A stretch of DNA of 64,000 bases from contig NC_089777.1 of assembly GCF_040412425.1 (NCBI RefSeq), forward strand, positions 33,280,037 through 33,344,036, read 5' to 3'. The notes below the pieces were generated by a model. The model saw only the letters and a program-made list of their open reading frames with translations. It had not been told where the DNA came from and made no database searches. Shown here piece by piece: positions 44,378-56,253 of this stretch. The stretch's first letter is position 1. The number at the start of each line of letters is the position of its first letter. The position numbers and the translations under genes were made by a program. This DNA is from Macrobrachium rosenbergii (taxonomy: Eukaryota > Arthropoda > Malacostraca > Decapoda > Palaemonidae).

Positions 44378-44750
44378 GAATGTGCCGAAGTTTCTTCTGC
44401 GCAGTCGAGTTTTCTGTTCAGCGTATAATCAAGACCACCGAAAATAGATCTACCTTTCGGTGGTCTCGGTATAATGCTGTATGAGCTGTGACCCATGAAA
44501 CTTTAACCACGGCCCGGTGGAGGCCTGTCCTATATCGTTGCCAGACGTACGGTTATGGCTAACTTGAACCTTAAATAAAATAAAAACTACTGAAGCTAGA
44601 GGGCTGCAATTTGGTGTGTTTGATGTTTGGAGGGTGGATGAGTAACATACGAATTTGCAGCCCTCTAGCCTCAGTAATTTTTAAGATCTGAGGACGGACA
44701 AACAAAGCCGGCACAAGAGTTTTCTTTTACAGAAAACTAAAACTCAACAT
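44378..44750. repeat. Dispersed repeat family C (copy 2)
   Basis: Matches 34370-34830; CTAGAGGGCTGCAATTTG and its near-complement CAGCCCTCTAG form an internal stem. No target duplication identified. Confidence 0.8.
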
Positions 44751-45103
44751 TGGACAGCCCGTGATTCAGGCGTTATGGCACGGCCAGGAATCAGGGAAAT
44801 ATGGTTTTACGGTCAACATTCGCCATAAAGCACTAAACATGACACGTGAAATGACCCAACAGCCATAAATAATTTAGTAGGTCTAACAAACAGCGGAGCT
44901 TGATCTAATTAAAGGAACGATCTTGATCGTCCAAAAGTACCTTACTAAGTTCTGTACTCATTCACTGAAAGTACAGCTAAGTGTGATGCCGTTTTATATT
45001 CTTTAGAGTTTAAAGGTAAATTTCTCTTGTACGGAAACTGCAAGGATAGCCACTGTCATCAGAGGATCAAGAACAATTTCATGGGGGACCACCAATTTTC
45101 ATA

Positions 45104-45106
<3 letters not shown>

Positions 45107-45184
<78 letters not shown>
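45107..45184. repeat. (TA)n microsatellite
   Basis: TA run with one early interruption. Confidence 0.95.
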
Positions 45185-45191
<7 letters not shown>

Positions 45192-45422
45192 TTTATTTCA
45201 TCGATTTTTATTTTTTCCCATTTTTATATTTCTTATTTGTTTAATTTATTATTTTTCCCATCTAAATCTTCAATATTATTATTTTATAATTATATTTCAT
45301 GGGGAGAGAGGCCACGTGCCCAGGTACCCCTGCACGGATCCACTAGTGGCCACAATATTGGTTACTTTCATCCTTATCAGGGCTAAAACTTGAAGTTGGA
45401 TTTGTTCATGTGAATAGTCATT

Positions 45423-45526
<104 letters not shown>

Positions 45527-46627
45527 ATATATTCTTAATAATTACCCATGTTATTTTCTTCAAACACATCATTTACTATTGACTTTCTGTTGTGTTTAGG
45601 CTCGACAGGGATACTATATACATTTGATCTCTACAGGTCATGTTAAAGTAAAAAAAAAAAAAAAGTGCATCTCTACAACATTTTCTCACATTCCGGAAAG
45701 CTAGTTTCGATGGCCATTCATCGTCCACTGTGCCTAAAAGTGAATAAACAAGCACTGAAACTATGTAACATCTAATTTTATGTTATAATAATTGTTAGAT
45801 TATATGTTTGTTACGTTGAACAACTAAATACTGAATACGTATCTTTTTGTAATACATAAAATATCAGATTCAATCTGTGGTTTTTTTAACATCATGGATA
45901 AGAACAATTCCATTCCGTCACAGTCTTGACCCAGGAGGTTGCAGGTATATTTGATGTTAGGTATTTAAAGCAATTATCTCCGCAGAACAGTCAGTATGCA
46001 TTTCATAGTCCCAAATTATTGTCTGGTTCAATGAAATCATCCTTATTTTATGACAAGACAATGCTGTCGAAAGTTAGACAGTTTTTAAAATCGTCCTCCT
46101 CGATAAATACTTAAAATAATAAAATTTATGATTCTTGAACGATGAATAATTACACTGGAGACTAATATAGATCACCTGAATCATACGGAACGAAAAAGGA
46201 AATGAAAAAAGACGATGAATCGTTGGAATCATACAAAATTACCAATACTCCTGCTGAAAGGGGCAGATAAACCATGCAAATCCATTCTGAAGATAAGGTC
46301 ACATGATGCGAAGTCAGAGGATCGTCGAGAACATTCCATGCGGGATCGGGTGATGCAAGAATTAATCATCACTTGTCGAAAGATGGCGCAATATCCCTCA
46401 TTCACTTGTGTTATACTGTTTGCTAACGTCTTTTAACACCATGAGAACTGATTATGTTAGGTGGAGTGCATTCACTGCCGACACAGCCGTAGAAAGAGTT
46501 AAAACACCTATGTATGGAATGTTTTTCCGGGCCTGGTGATGACGTCAGGCGTGCCATCTCACCGTGACTAGCATAAGCTTCCGCGTCCTTTGTGTTGATA
46601 ACCAATGTTGCATCACGTGAGCAAATA

Positions 46628-46651
46628 TTCTTTAAAGAACGCTGAACGTTC
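46628..46651 (+). promoter_or_regulatory. Candidate heat-shock element
   Basis: GAACGTTC at 46644-46651 is a perfect head-to-head GAAnnTTC pair. Further GAA (46637) and TTC (46628) half sites lie just upstream, though not at exact 5-bp spacing. It sits about 170 bp upstream of the TATA/initiator pair. Confidence 0.4.
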
Positions 46652-46790
46652 CCGGCGCGTCAGCCAAAAGGTTTGAGCATATTGTACGATTATTATTTAT
46701 GAATTGGCGCCTCCAAAGAAGCAAGGGAAACCTAAAAAGTAAAAGAAACCTCTGGCATCGTTCCGGTTTAGTGATTGCGTCAGCCGCTGG

Positions 46791-46820
46791 TATAAAATCG
46801 AGCAGAGGTCCCGCCTCAGT
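46791..46820 (+). promoter_or_regulatory. Core promoter: TATA box and arthropod initiator
   Basis: TATAAAA at 46791-46797 and TCAGT at 46816-46820. The initiator A is 27 bases after the TATA start, the canonical spacing. It is the best promoter candidate for the gene whose coding exon starts at 48968. Confidence 0.6.
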
Positions 46821-46993
46821 GCAAACGTCTCACGCCGTCTGAAGGACACACCCACCGGGCAAACTACAGTAGATACCGACCGCTGGCTCTGATTCACCTT
46901 GCAACACCGTATACTACTCCCGATACATTCAGCACTGCAGTATTCTTCAACGTGGTATTCATTTGCGCAACTAAGTTCTTTCCAGTTGAATAG
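46818..46993 (+). other. Putative 5' UTR exon 1 of the heat-shock-like gene
   Basis: It runs from the initiator to a donor, TAG|GTACGT. It carries no long open frame. Its link to the coding exon is inferred from orientation and from splice signals at 48775-48894. Confidence 0.4.
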
Positions 46994-47400
46994 GTACGTA
47001 TGTTTATTGTGTAAAAATGCAGTCGCTCAATTAGATTCCCTTGCAGAAGAGACTCGGGGAAGAAGCGATGACTATTCGGAAGTGTGGTCAATTTTTTCTG
47101 TTGGACTTCAGTTTTATAGTGACTACATACAAAGTGCCATCTGATGCTGACTTAATACGAAATGGAGAAGGAATAGCGATCTGGCCATGAGCTGTGTTCA
47201 TGCACTTTCATTCATGATTCCTTGGTGTGATATTTTGCTGTTTCCCCATTCTCTGTTATCAGTGCATCACTGTTTGCGTTAGCTGATAACGATGACGCAT
47301 GAAACTTGTGCGTCTTTCTGTCTTGCATTTCTAATGTCTTAAACACGGCGCTATTCTTGAGAAATATCACGCAAACTTCCTTTTATCTTTAAATCAGTAG

Positions 47401-47402
47401 GT

Positions 47403-47500
<98 letters not shown>

Positions 47501-47501
47501 T

Positions 47502-47583
<82 letters not shown>
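47401..47583. repeat. (TA)n tracts with CA interruption
   Basis: Two TA runs separated by (CA)n near 47502-47518. Confidence 0.95.
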
Positions 47584-47586
<3 letters not shown>

Positions 47587-47744
47587 CTTTATCACATACA
47601 CAATTGTTCTGTGCATTAGTAGAATTACTAAAAGGACCTCGTTCAAACTGGATGGTATCTAATGGAGTTTTTATAAAAGTTACATTTCTTGGACAAACTG
47701 TCCACATTATCAAGTATATTAGATATCCAGTTTGAATGATATAG

Positions 47745-48035
<291 letters not shown>

Positions 48036-48774
48036 TATTAAATCATTTGTGACGTCCGTATTCAGCGTTACCTTTCATTCGACAAAGAAAAACCAATAAT
48101 TCGGCGTATTTTGCTGTTAAGACCGAAATTATTCATTGTTTTCTTGTTCTGAACGATAAAGCAGAAAATATTTACACTTCAACGAAAATATTGGCTTAGA
48201 AACATGTGCAATAGGAAAGATTTCCGTCTGATAAACGTTTTTAAATAACAACGGGTATCAATCATGTGTCATTGTTTTAAGAAATTAGGCTCTGCTATGG
48301 TACTTTAGAAACTGGTCTATCTCAAATACAGTTTCAAGAAAGTGAGCCTCTTCAAGATAAAATAATTATCGAGATCTATGATTGCAGCTTTAAGGCTAAG
48401 AAAATTCTTAAGTTTTATTAAATTACTTTTCTCTAATTTTGTATTGTAGAAGCTTCTAAACAGAATTCGTAAAATAAACCAAATGTTACCGAGATCGAGT
48501 CAGTAGCCGGTTCCAGCGTAACTTTTCTTGTTCTGGCAACGGATTTGCTTAAAATTTAAGATTGTCCCCATCGCCTGTTGTATTGTTTACCAGTATTGCT
48601 CAGATAACTTTAACCAAAAGAGAAATTGATTGTGGTCACTGTAAAACTGAAGCTTCAGGAAATAACCAGCATTAAGAGAGAGCGTGGAATATCTCGAGTA
48701 CTACATGCTATCCGGCGTTAAACACGTTTAACGTGAGTATGCATTCCGTTTGTTCCTTAACCCTCCTTTTGCAG

Positions 48775-48894
48775 CTGTGAAACTCTGAAGGATCTCTGCC
48801 TCAGGAAGACAGCAGCAGACGAATCCCGTGTTGTCAGTGTGATGGTTCCTGTCCTGAGATCAGAGAGCAAGGGAATGATCCTTTACTCAGCCAA
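48775..48894 (+). other. Putative 5' UTR exon of the heat-shock-like gene
   Basis: Acceptor CCTCCTTTTGCAG and donor GTGAGT. The in-frame TGA upstream of the ATG shows it is non-coding when spliced to 48960. Another donor (GTGAGT at 48733) suggests one more non-coding exon just before. Confidence 0.5.
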
Positions 48895-48967
48895 GTGAGT
48901 ATCATGTATGTCTCCCAAATACCTCATTTAATGTTACTAACTTTACCCAACTCTTACAGCAACCAGA

Positions 48968-49780
48968 ATGTTCCGTCCAATGTGCTTTGGCCCACCCTCT
49001 GAAAGCTTCGGGCCCCTGTGGCATTATGGTGCTGGTCCCTTTCATGGTCCTGGAAGGTTTCGTGATTCCCATCCGATGGATCACTGGGGTCCACCTCATC
49101 CACCTATGGGGCCTGGTCACTGCAGGCCAATGGGACCTCCTCCTCATAAGAGATGGCATCATTCTGGAAGGTTCCACCACAAGCCGCATGGTCCACACCA
49201 TCGCCGTCAAGGTGCTCACCCACACTGCCCACTCTACGGACCACTGAGACACAAAAAACGTTCCATGAGGCCAGGGTTTGCAATGGCTGCTTCCCATGAG
49301 CTTGCTCGCATGATGATGTCGGTGATGTCTGACCTGGAACGATTAAGTAACTATTTTCCATGGAATGATGATGATGATGATGATAATGAAGGAGATGATT
49401 GCAATAATCAAGCACCCAATGAAAGTCCAGAGGAAAGTCAAGAAAATGACGCAGAAGAGAACTGTGAAGATGATGTGTGGGTAAACACAAAGGAAGGGAA
49501 TAAAACAACCCAAATTTTTATTGGACCTTATCTAGAGAAGGAAGTCGTGGTGAGAGCTGAAGGATATGATGGTGTTCTGATAGAAGCATCTCACCTTCAC
49601 GATGGGAACGTCGTTGCTTCCATGATGAAGCGTCTGCCACCTCCTTTTGAAAGGGACTACACCGTTTCTCATTTTCAGGAGGGACCCATCATTTTAATTA
49701 CCGCCATGAACGCAGGAACAGAGGAAGTTCCTGAAACAGATCAAGAGCAAAATTCAAGGGATATGATGAATGATGACTAA
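48968..49780 (+). CDS. Divergent small heat-shock-like protein, His/Pro-rich and acidic
   Basis: One 270-residue exon; the ATG lies nine bases after a clear acceptor (TTACTAAC branch-like site, CTCTTACAG). Residues 1-100 are rich in His, Pro, Gly and Arg (HGP, GPPHPP, HHKPHGPHH). Residues 105-130 form a short amphipathic segment (ASHELARMMMSVMSDLERL). Residues 134-170 are acidic, with six consecutive Asp at 134-139. Residues 180-247 resemble an alpha-crystallin domain: KEVVVRAEGYDGVLIEASH, then MKRLPPPFERDYTV and a last strand GPIILITA, like the 'f-LP' and 'GvL-v' features of small heat-shock proteins. The similarity is by eye and weak. There is no signal peptide. No C-terminal I-x-I motif is present; the tail is acidic. 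Confidence 0.75.
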   Translation: MFRPMCFGPPSESFGPLWHYGAGPFHGPGRFRDSHPMDHWGPPHPPMGPGHCRPMGPPPHKRWHHSGRFHHKPHGPHHRRQGAHPHCPLYGPLRHKKRSMRPGFAMAASHELARMMMSVMSDLERLSNYFPWNDDDDDDNEGDDCNNQAPNESPEESQENDAEENCEDDVWVNTKEGNKTTQIFIGPYLEKEVVVRAEGYDGVLIEASHLHDGNVVASMMKRLPPPFERDYTVSHFQEGPIILITAMNAGTEEVPETDQEQNSRDMMNDD

Positions 49781-50020
49781 TACTTCAATCACAGCGTTAT
49801 TAGCTGCATTCTTTGACATGTTTCTTTCTCTGTACTGGCATGAAACTTGAAACCCTAAAATTGATTCAGTTTTTGTCCTAAAATTGTTCTGTACAATTTT
49901 GGAAATATATACTTCAATCAAAGTATAAAAAATGGTTTTATTATTTCCTTAATGAAAGCAAATATTTTTTTAGTTCCTGAACACATGAACTCAGGGGATT
50001 ATTTTAGAATTTTATTTGCT

Positions 50021-50026
50021 AATAAA
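50021..50026 (+). terminator. Possible polyadenylation signal of the heat-shock-like gene
   Basis: AATAAA 240 bases after the stop codon. Confidence 0.45.
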
Positions 50027-50539
50027 ATTTCATGATTTTTCATCAAAATTTCCATCCACCTGAGATTTCTTTCAAATAGCAGCACAAGTAAGATCAGGGT
50101 GTTCATGGTGGGAAGAGTTTAGGCCCTTATTGGTTGCTGATGATATCATCAACTTACCCTGAGACTGGTTGTACGTGGTGTCTACTACTGTCCAACCCAC
50201 ATTGTCAAATACCACATTCCAAAAGATTTCTTTCAAGTTTTCAAAAAACATTAATGCAGCTTCTATTCACTCCATATAGTAGTTGTTCGAAGGCATGTGT
50301 TTCTTTCTCAAAAGCTTAGTAACAGACTGAACAGTTACTAAATTATCTTAATTTGGCATATGTAATCCAGAAGATGGAGTACAAAGCATAACCACATCAT
50401 TTTTTATATTACTTACTTTCCCTTTTAAGAGAGCTTTACTATTAATATTGATCCTCTTGATAAAATAAAAAATTATTTAAGTTATAAGTAGTTTTAACAT
50501 CAATTTTCAGGTACTCGAGTGGTTAGTTTTTTTGGCAAA

Positions 50540-50900
50540 TCACCTAACATAACCTAGGGCACTATAAATTTATAAACAAAAAGTAGCAAATTTGCTACCT
50601 AACCTAACCACATTTAACCTAACCTAACATAGGACACCAGGTCCTTGCCAGGCCAGGGGCTTCAACACCCTGGAAACCCAGTTAACATATGGGACAAGAC
50701 TCAGGTTCCTTGCTTAGCCAAAGGGAATGTCACCTGGACCACCAAACCCAACTTAACCTATGGTACTATAAAGTAAAATAAATAACAGGGTTACAACCTA
50801 TACTAGCTAACCCTAGGATGCCTATTTCCTTATGTGGCTGGGAGGCTTTTCCCTTCTGGATACTCCTCCACTAACACAACCCAAATTGCCTGGTCCTTAC
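50540..50900 (+). repeat. CCTAA-rich stretch
   Basis: Clusters such as ACCTAACCTAACC and TTAACCTAACCTAACATAGG, similar to 3270-3350. It also has two related 'GGNACTATAAA' segments at 50556 and 50760. Confidence 0.4.
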
Positions 50901-52064
50901 TTAACCTAGTGCATTGTTCCACTTTAAAAACACAATAAACCTTATCTTAATCAGAATCAACTTGCAGAAGTAAGCTATCATTGGAACTTTAATACATCTT
51001 TGTATTTCACACTTTCGTATTTTCTGCCACCCAAAAACCCTCTTTTCCTATCCTGGTTCCCCAAAGGTAGGCTAAAAGAGATTTCAGTATCCTTAAACTA
51101 CTAATTTATTACTGAAACACACGTTAAAAATGTTCAAAACACACTGGGAAAAATCCAGTTCAGTAAAAATAATCTGGGAAACAGGAGTTGGACATGTACG
51201 CCAAAGGAACTAAGATTAAGAACTTGGCTGGTTTTTCAGCAATTCCAGAATCCCACTTCATAAGTTGTGAAACTTAGAACAAAAGAACAAGTTGGTTTCA
51301 GCACTCTTCATGTACTCACATTTCCTTATGAATATAGCAAAAAATGTTCCAGATATGCTAGTCATCCTTATAAGGACTGTAATTCTGATTGGGAGCCCCA
51401 CGCCCTTGGACATCACATTAATAAAGAATTTATATAAAAAAAAGTACAAGTGGATAACAACGTTCGTCGGTAACTGTCTCCGTGAAAGTAAATTGGCAAT
51501 AGATTTTAATAAGATTTTTGCAATAAGCATACCATGGAGACTTAAGAACTGAGCAATAAAACTCAAAATCAGGAACTGGTATTAAAGTAAAATAATATCC
51601 TTACTTCTTATGATTCTGCATGCTGCCAGATATATCAAGTCAAAAAACTGCCTTGATATATAATTCTCATTCCTGAGGATATAAGTTTAACATCTTTTCT
51701 ACAACTTTATCTTACTATCTGTTGTGACGCATTTTACTTAATTATTGAAATATAAATTCAACCATGATATTTATTCCAAATCAGTTCCCATACTGGCATC
51801 TGTTCTTTGCATTCTATTTGCCAAGTTTGTGATGGAGAGAAGGCTATTTGAGAAGCTTGGATGGAGACTGACTTAGAAAGAGACATGTGAGGGGCAGACA
51901 AAGGCAAAAGGAGGTAGGCTGGACACATGTCAGAAAAAACTCTTACCTGAGGTGTTATAATTCCAGAACTAACTAGAATGGATGCTGCAGACTTCCAAAT
52001 TATATAGACCAGGCGAGAAAAACGTCCTCGTGCCGCTCTTGCCCTCAGGGAGGTAAGTCAAGCC

Positions 52065-52246
52065 TCAACACAAGTTGTTTGTTGTCCAAGTAAGGACAGG
52101 TAAACAACCAGATGCTTCTGTTCTGGTCCAAGGTTCCCAGGTGAAGAAGAGCTTTCCACAGGTTGTGGCCAGCGTAGGGTCATGGGAGCCAGTCTCATTT
52201 GCCAAGCACAGTTTACTGAAACGATCCTGGCCACAGCAGTAAAAGT
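52065..52246 (-). CDS. Possible terminal coding exon, unknown gene
   Basis: On the minus strand, a strong acceptor (TTTTTCCCTTTATCTATAG) is followed by 59 open codons ending in TGA. The peptide starts DFYCCGQDRFSKLC and has further Cys (TTCGK, SGCLP, NNLC). The block is GC-richer than its surroundings. No upstream exon was found, so it may be chance or the end of a gene starting further right. Confidence 0.25.
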
Positions 52247-52409
52247 CTATAGATAAAGGGAAAAATTAGGGTCAGTAATTGGCTACTCGGGACCTCTCAG
52301 GTCTAGCAAAATAAATGAGAGCTGCACTGGGTGTGTGATTCCCTTTCAGATTAGGAAGAGCCCATCAAAAATTATGGCAGCAGCACGAAAAAAGTGAATA
52401 TTCATAACA

Positions 52410-52411
<2 letters not shown>

Positions 52412-52485
<74 letters not shown>
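52412..52485. repeat. (TA)n microsatellite
   Basis: TA run with one early AAA interruption. Confidence 0.95.
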
Positions 52486-52489
<4 letters not shown>

Positions 52490-53475
52490 CGTACCAAGTA
52501 CCTGGTTATTACACAACTAATCTCAAAATTAAAAAATTTAACTCACTTCAGCCAGATACCTGAACTCTCATAACAATAGGAATTACGACTGAGTACTCTA
52601 AAGGTAACAGTGATCCCTTGAAAAACTTATTAATCACTTGAAAAACCAAACTAAGTTTATCAGAATATGTGTGAGGTATCAACAATTAAACAAGAAATAT
52701 TCTAGAGTAAAAGGGCATCACTCCATCAAACAACTTAACCGTTTCCCTAGTCTTAATTCACTTTAGCAAAACTAAAAGAACAAAACATGTTTATCACTTT
52801 GTCTTATGCATACACAATTAATCCTATTCACTGGTGGTCAATAAATGAAACGCTGTTTTTCTGAAAATATTAAATACAAAAATTTATTTTTAAATTCAAA
52901 ATTTATAATTAGAATTCACAACCTGAAAAATTTACTATTGCTTGAAAATAACACAAAACTTAATTAATTCTTGAATTACATTATGGAACAAAACTAATTC
53001 ACAATAACTTTATCAGGAATTTAAATTAACCAAGAAAATTTAAACTATCAAGAATTACTCAAGATTTGAAAAGAAAACCTTAATAAATGAAAATTAAATC
53101 AAGTACGCAATGTTAAATTACCAAGAAATATTTAAAATGCTACGTAAATAAATGTTACATCAGAAACATAAAAAAAATGTGAAAATATGAAGAGATTGCA
53201 ATCACAAAAACACACAAAAATACACAAAATATTCATCAATAATAATTTCAGTATGGCAAAGTTTCCTAACTTATTATACCATGGTATTAATAAGTAATAA
53301 TCACGTTACTTTACAGAAGTTTGTGAAAATTTTTGTAAAATCACTTGCTGCAGCTGCTTTTCCACAAAACACACTTTTAATAAGGTGCCGTTACACTTTT
53401 CCTACCATCAGATCTCAAAAAACCTAATAGCAGTGACCATAATATTCTACGTTAATTGATAACTTCTCTCTTTTG

Positions 53476-53512
53476 AAGAGAGAGAGGGAGAGAGAGAGAG
53501 AGAGAGAGAGGT
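53476..53512. repeat. (GA)n tract
   Basis: Nearly pure GA run just before the CRE-like cluster. Confidence 0.95.
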
Positions 53513-53569
53513 CTCAAGAATAAGAATGAAACAGATTTCAGAATTCCAGCAGCACATGAAACAATTACA

Positions 53570-53741
53570 TGACGTCATTAAGGCATTTTGGTTACAAGAT
53601 GCTGAAAGAGAAATTTCTAGAATGAAGGTGACGTCACTCCCAGCAAAACGTTTTGAATGCAGTCTTACAAAACATGACGTAACTGATCAGGACATGTTCT
53701 TCTTTCTCTCAAAGGGGCGTACGTGATCAGAGCCACGTACG
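53570..53741. promoter_or_regulatory. Cluster of CRE/ATF-like sites and a CGTACGTG palindrome
   Basis: TGACGTCA at 53570-53577 and 53629-53636, TGACGTAA at 53675-53682, then CGTACGTG (53718-53725) and its exact complement CACGTACG (53734-53741) eight bases apart. A GA run lies upstream. This looks like an enhancer or promoter; the target gene is unknown. Confidence 0.45.
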
Positions 53742-54205
53742 TAACAATGCGAAATCACTCGTTTTTCGTTCGTACAGGACGAATCTTTTACAGAAACCTC
53801 TACACGATCGAAACGTTCTGCAATCGGCTAACTATGATTGACTTGTTTTATAAACAAGATGAAAAACTTAGTTGATTCCCTGAACGAATCGGCAATTGTT
53901 ATTCCGAACTGTCCTTTACGTTAACCCAAAACAAAGCGCGCTCTCTTATCTCAACTAATGACAATCGAAATGAAACAAAGTTCTCACTAGGACAGACGTG
54001 TTCCTTATGCTGTGCTTTTATCAAGAAAAATATTATTCATTCTAAATTACGTTATTAAATTATTTAAATCATTATTTCCTTTGAGATCTGATGCCAAACT
54101 AAATACGACACTTCAACAATCACTATCATTACATATAACACATGATAAATAAAGGAGTAAATATATCAAAATATCGCATGACATACATATTACAAGGCAA
54201 CATCA

Positions 54206-54208
<3 letters not shown>

Positions 54209-54261
<53 letters not shown>
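54209..54261. repeat. (TA)n microsatellite
   Basis: Pure TA run. Confidence 0.95.
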
Positions 54262-54265
<4 letters not shown>

Positions 54266-54777
54266 CAAGACTTCCCAATACTTATTTTATACAACATTTT
54301 ACATAGGCTAAAATTGTATGTGCTCTGTTCACTATGTTTTACACATCACCGATTAATACCATGCATCCGGCTATTTTTTATATACTCTTAATTGGCTTGC
54401 TTTCTCTCTATCCGTTTGCTTGTCTGGGTCAAATCTTGTAATTCAATTTTCGACCTGTTCCCTTCGTCCGATGGACTTGAAATTTAACGTGGTTACTCAT
54501 GCATGATGACAATACAACCTTAAATGACCAGTAGGTCAGCAGTGGCCTCTATTGACCCTAAGTGACCTCTCCCAGTATCTCAGCATTTGTATGAAATCAA
54601 TAACTCTTCGGATTTTCCATGCCTTCTTTGACTTGGGAGACTAGGTTAATAACTCTACGGATTTTTCAAACCTTTGGCTCGACAGGATATGATGGAATAT
54701 CACGTTCAACTTCGTTAGCTACAATCATAAATAGGTTACAATTTCTGGCAAGACTGAAAAGTATGAAATAAAAAAAA

Positions 54778-55016
54778 TTTAAACATTTTCAGCACGCTTT
54801 TAATAATAAAAAGTAAAAAATAATTTTTGAGACACCAGGATTTCCTTGCAATTAATCATTCTACAAAAATTATAGCTTGGGCGCCAAACATGGAAGGAAA
54901 TGCTACAAGATACCCACGCTTTATTTTTGTAGACATGATTAATTGTAAGAAAATCCTGGTGTATCTCAAAAAATTATTTTTTAATTTTAGTGCGTTTCAA
55001 TAAAGACATGTTTAAA
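54778..55016. mobile_element. Foldback MITE, about 105-bp arms
   Basis: Arms 54778-54885 and about 54911-55016 pair (TTTAAACAT at the ends; CACCAGGATTT and AAATCCTGGTG inside). The loop is about 25 bases. Confidence 0.85.
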
Positions 55017-55239
55017 AAAATTTATATATATATATTTTTTCATATCGTGCATGGGCCTGGCTACCACTTATTTGCTACTGCCCAACAAGACAACGATTCA
55101 ATTCACATATAAGCAAGTGTGGACATAACAATTATGTCAAGGGGGATGGAGCCGGTTGAAGGACTAAGGCAGCCGGGAGATAACCGATCGTGTGTACAAG
55201 GCCTTAAATGCCTCCTTAAATGCCATAGTTAAGATAATA

Positions 55240-55470
55240 GAACTTAGGCCAAAGGCCAAGCTCTGGGATCTTTGCAGTCATTCAGCGCTGAAAGAGAAAC
55301 TGACAGTCATTAAGAAGGTTTGAAAGGTGTAACAGGAGGAAAACCTCTAATTGCACTATGAAGTATTTGTTAGGAGAGGGTGGAAAGTAAGATGGAAGAA
55401 AGAGAAAATGAGCGGAGGTAAAGTGAAAGGAATAAAAGGGGTTACAGCTGGGGGCCGAAGGGTTTATACT
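55240..55470 (-). mobile_element. SINE-like retroposon, family B (copy 4, 5'-truncated)
   Basis: Complement of the family B 3' half: TTAGGCCAAAGGCCAAGC through GGTGTAACAGGAGG to the GCTGGGGGCCGAAGG region. Confidence 0.85.
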
Positions 55471-55605
55471 TGTTGATGTTATTCGTCGGAATAAGCAATT
55501 TGTTTTCGCGCTTCACCTCCTCGCTCTAACTTCTGCTTAATCCTACTCGGCCTAAGCAATTTTTCATTGAGTCTGCCATCCTCAGATTAAGCAATTCCTC
55601 AACGC

Positions 55606-55920
55606 TCCCGTAGGTGGCTACTGCTGTCAGTGGACCTCACGTGGTGCACTGTAAGCATTACTTAAGGTTCTTTGCAGCGTCCCTCCGGCTCTTAGCGGCA
55701 ACCGCTTTCATTCCTTTTTCTCTACCTCCCTTCATATTCTCTGTCTTCCATCTGACTTTCTACCCTCTTTGAACAGTTGTTTCACATTGCAGCTACAAGG
55801 TTTTCCTCATGTTACATTTTTCAAACATTTTCACTGTCAATTTCCCTGTCAGCGCTGAATGACATCAATAGGTCCCAGCACTTGGCTTTTGGCCTAAATT
55901 CTATACTCCAATTCCAATTC
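55606..55920 (+). mobile_element. SINE-like retroposon, family B (copy 5)
   Basis: Full length, CCCGTAGGTGGCTACTG to CTAAATTCTATACTCC. It faces the opposite way to copy 4, 135 bases away, giving a large imperfect inverted pair. Confidence 0.88.
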
Positions 55921-56128
55921 CTCAACTCTCTTTCCCTTCCGGCTTTTCCCCTCAAAGAACGTTCAGTTAGGGTGAAGCTCGCTTAGCAAATCTATTGGCC
56001 TTTATAGCACGATTTGCCTAAAAAGAGACTTAGCAGCATCCCGAGATGTGTCTTCGTAAAGAAACCCTTAACGGCGTTCACCTTTTTCGAAATAAACTAA
56101 GATAATCATCCTGGTAAGTAAAAGTTAA

Positions 56129-56253
56129 GTCTTAGTTTAAAGACCACTGCCCTGATTAACAGCTCTCCTAGGGCTGGCCCGGAGGATTAAACTTTTTTTA
56201 CCAGATAAAGCCAGTTGGTTACCTTGCAATCACCTGCCTTGTGGAATCCGAGG
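56129..56253 (-). mobile_element. tRNA-derived SINE (family A), partial and diverged
   Basis: TTAACAGCTCTCCTAGGGCT and GGCTGGCCCGGAGG are recognisable. The head is missing and an internal stretch is deleted. Confidence 0.75.

Larger units (their letters stand above)
49781..53460. other. Intergenic, very AT-rich
   Basis: It begins with the 3' UTR of the heat-shock-like gene. It contains CCTAA motifs, a (TA)n tract at 52412-52485 and a possible minus-strand exon at 52065-52246. Otherwise nothing is supported. Confidence 0.5.

Noticed and set aside
48902..49508. Minus-strand frames of 131 and 134 codons over the heat-shock-like gene
   Set aside because: They are antisense shadows of the coding exon, whose plus-strand frame has the start context, acceptor and domain-like pattern.
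51258..51566. Overlapping frames of 102 (minus) and 86 (plus) codons
   Set aside because: Both strands open over AT-rich sequence with no splice sites or domain; likely chance.
53526..53726. 66-codon frame as a small gene
   Set aside because: It spans the CRE-like cluster; no homology or promoter/terminator signals support translation.
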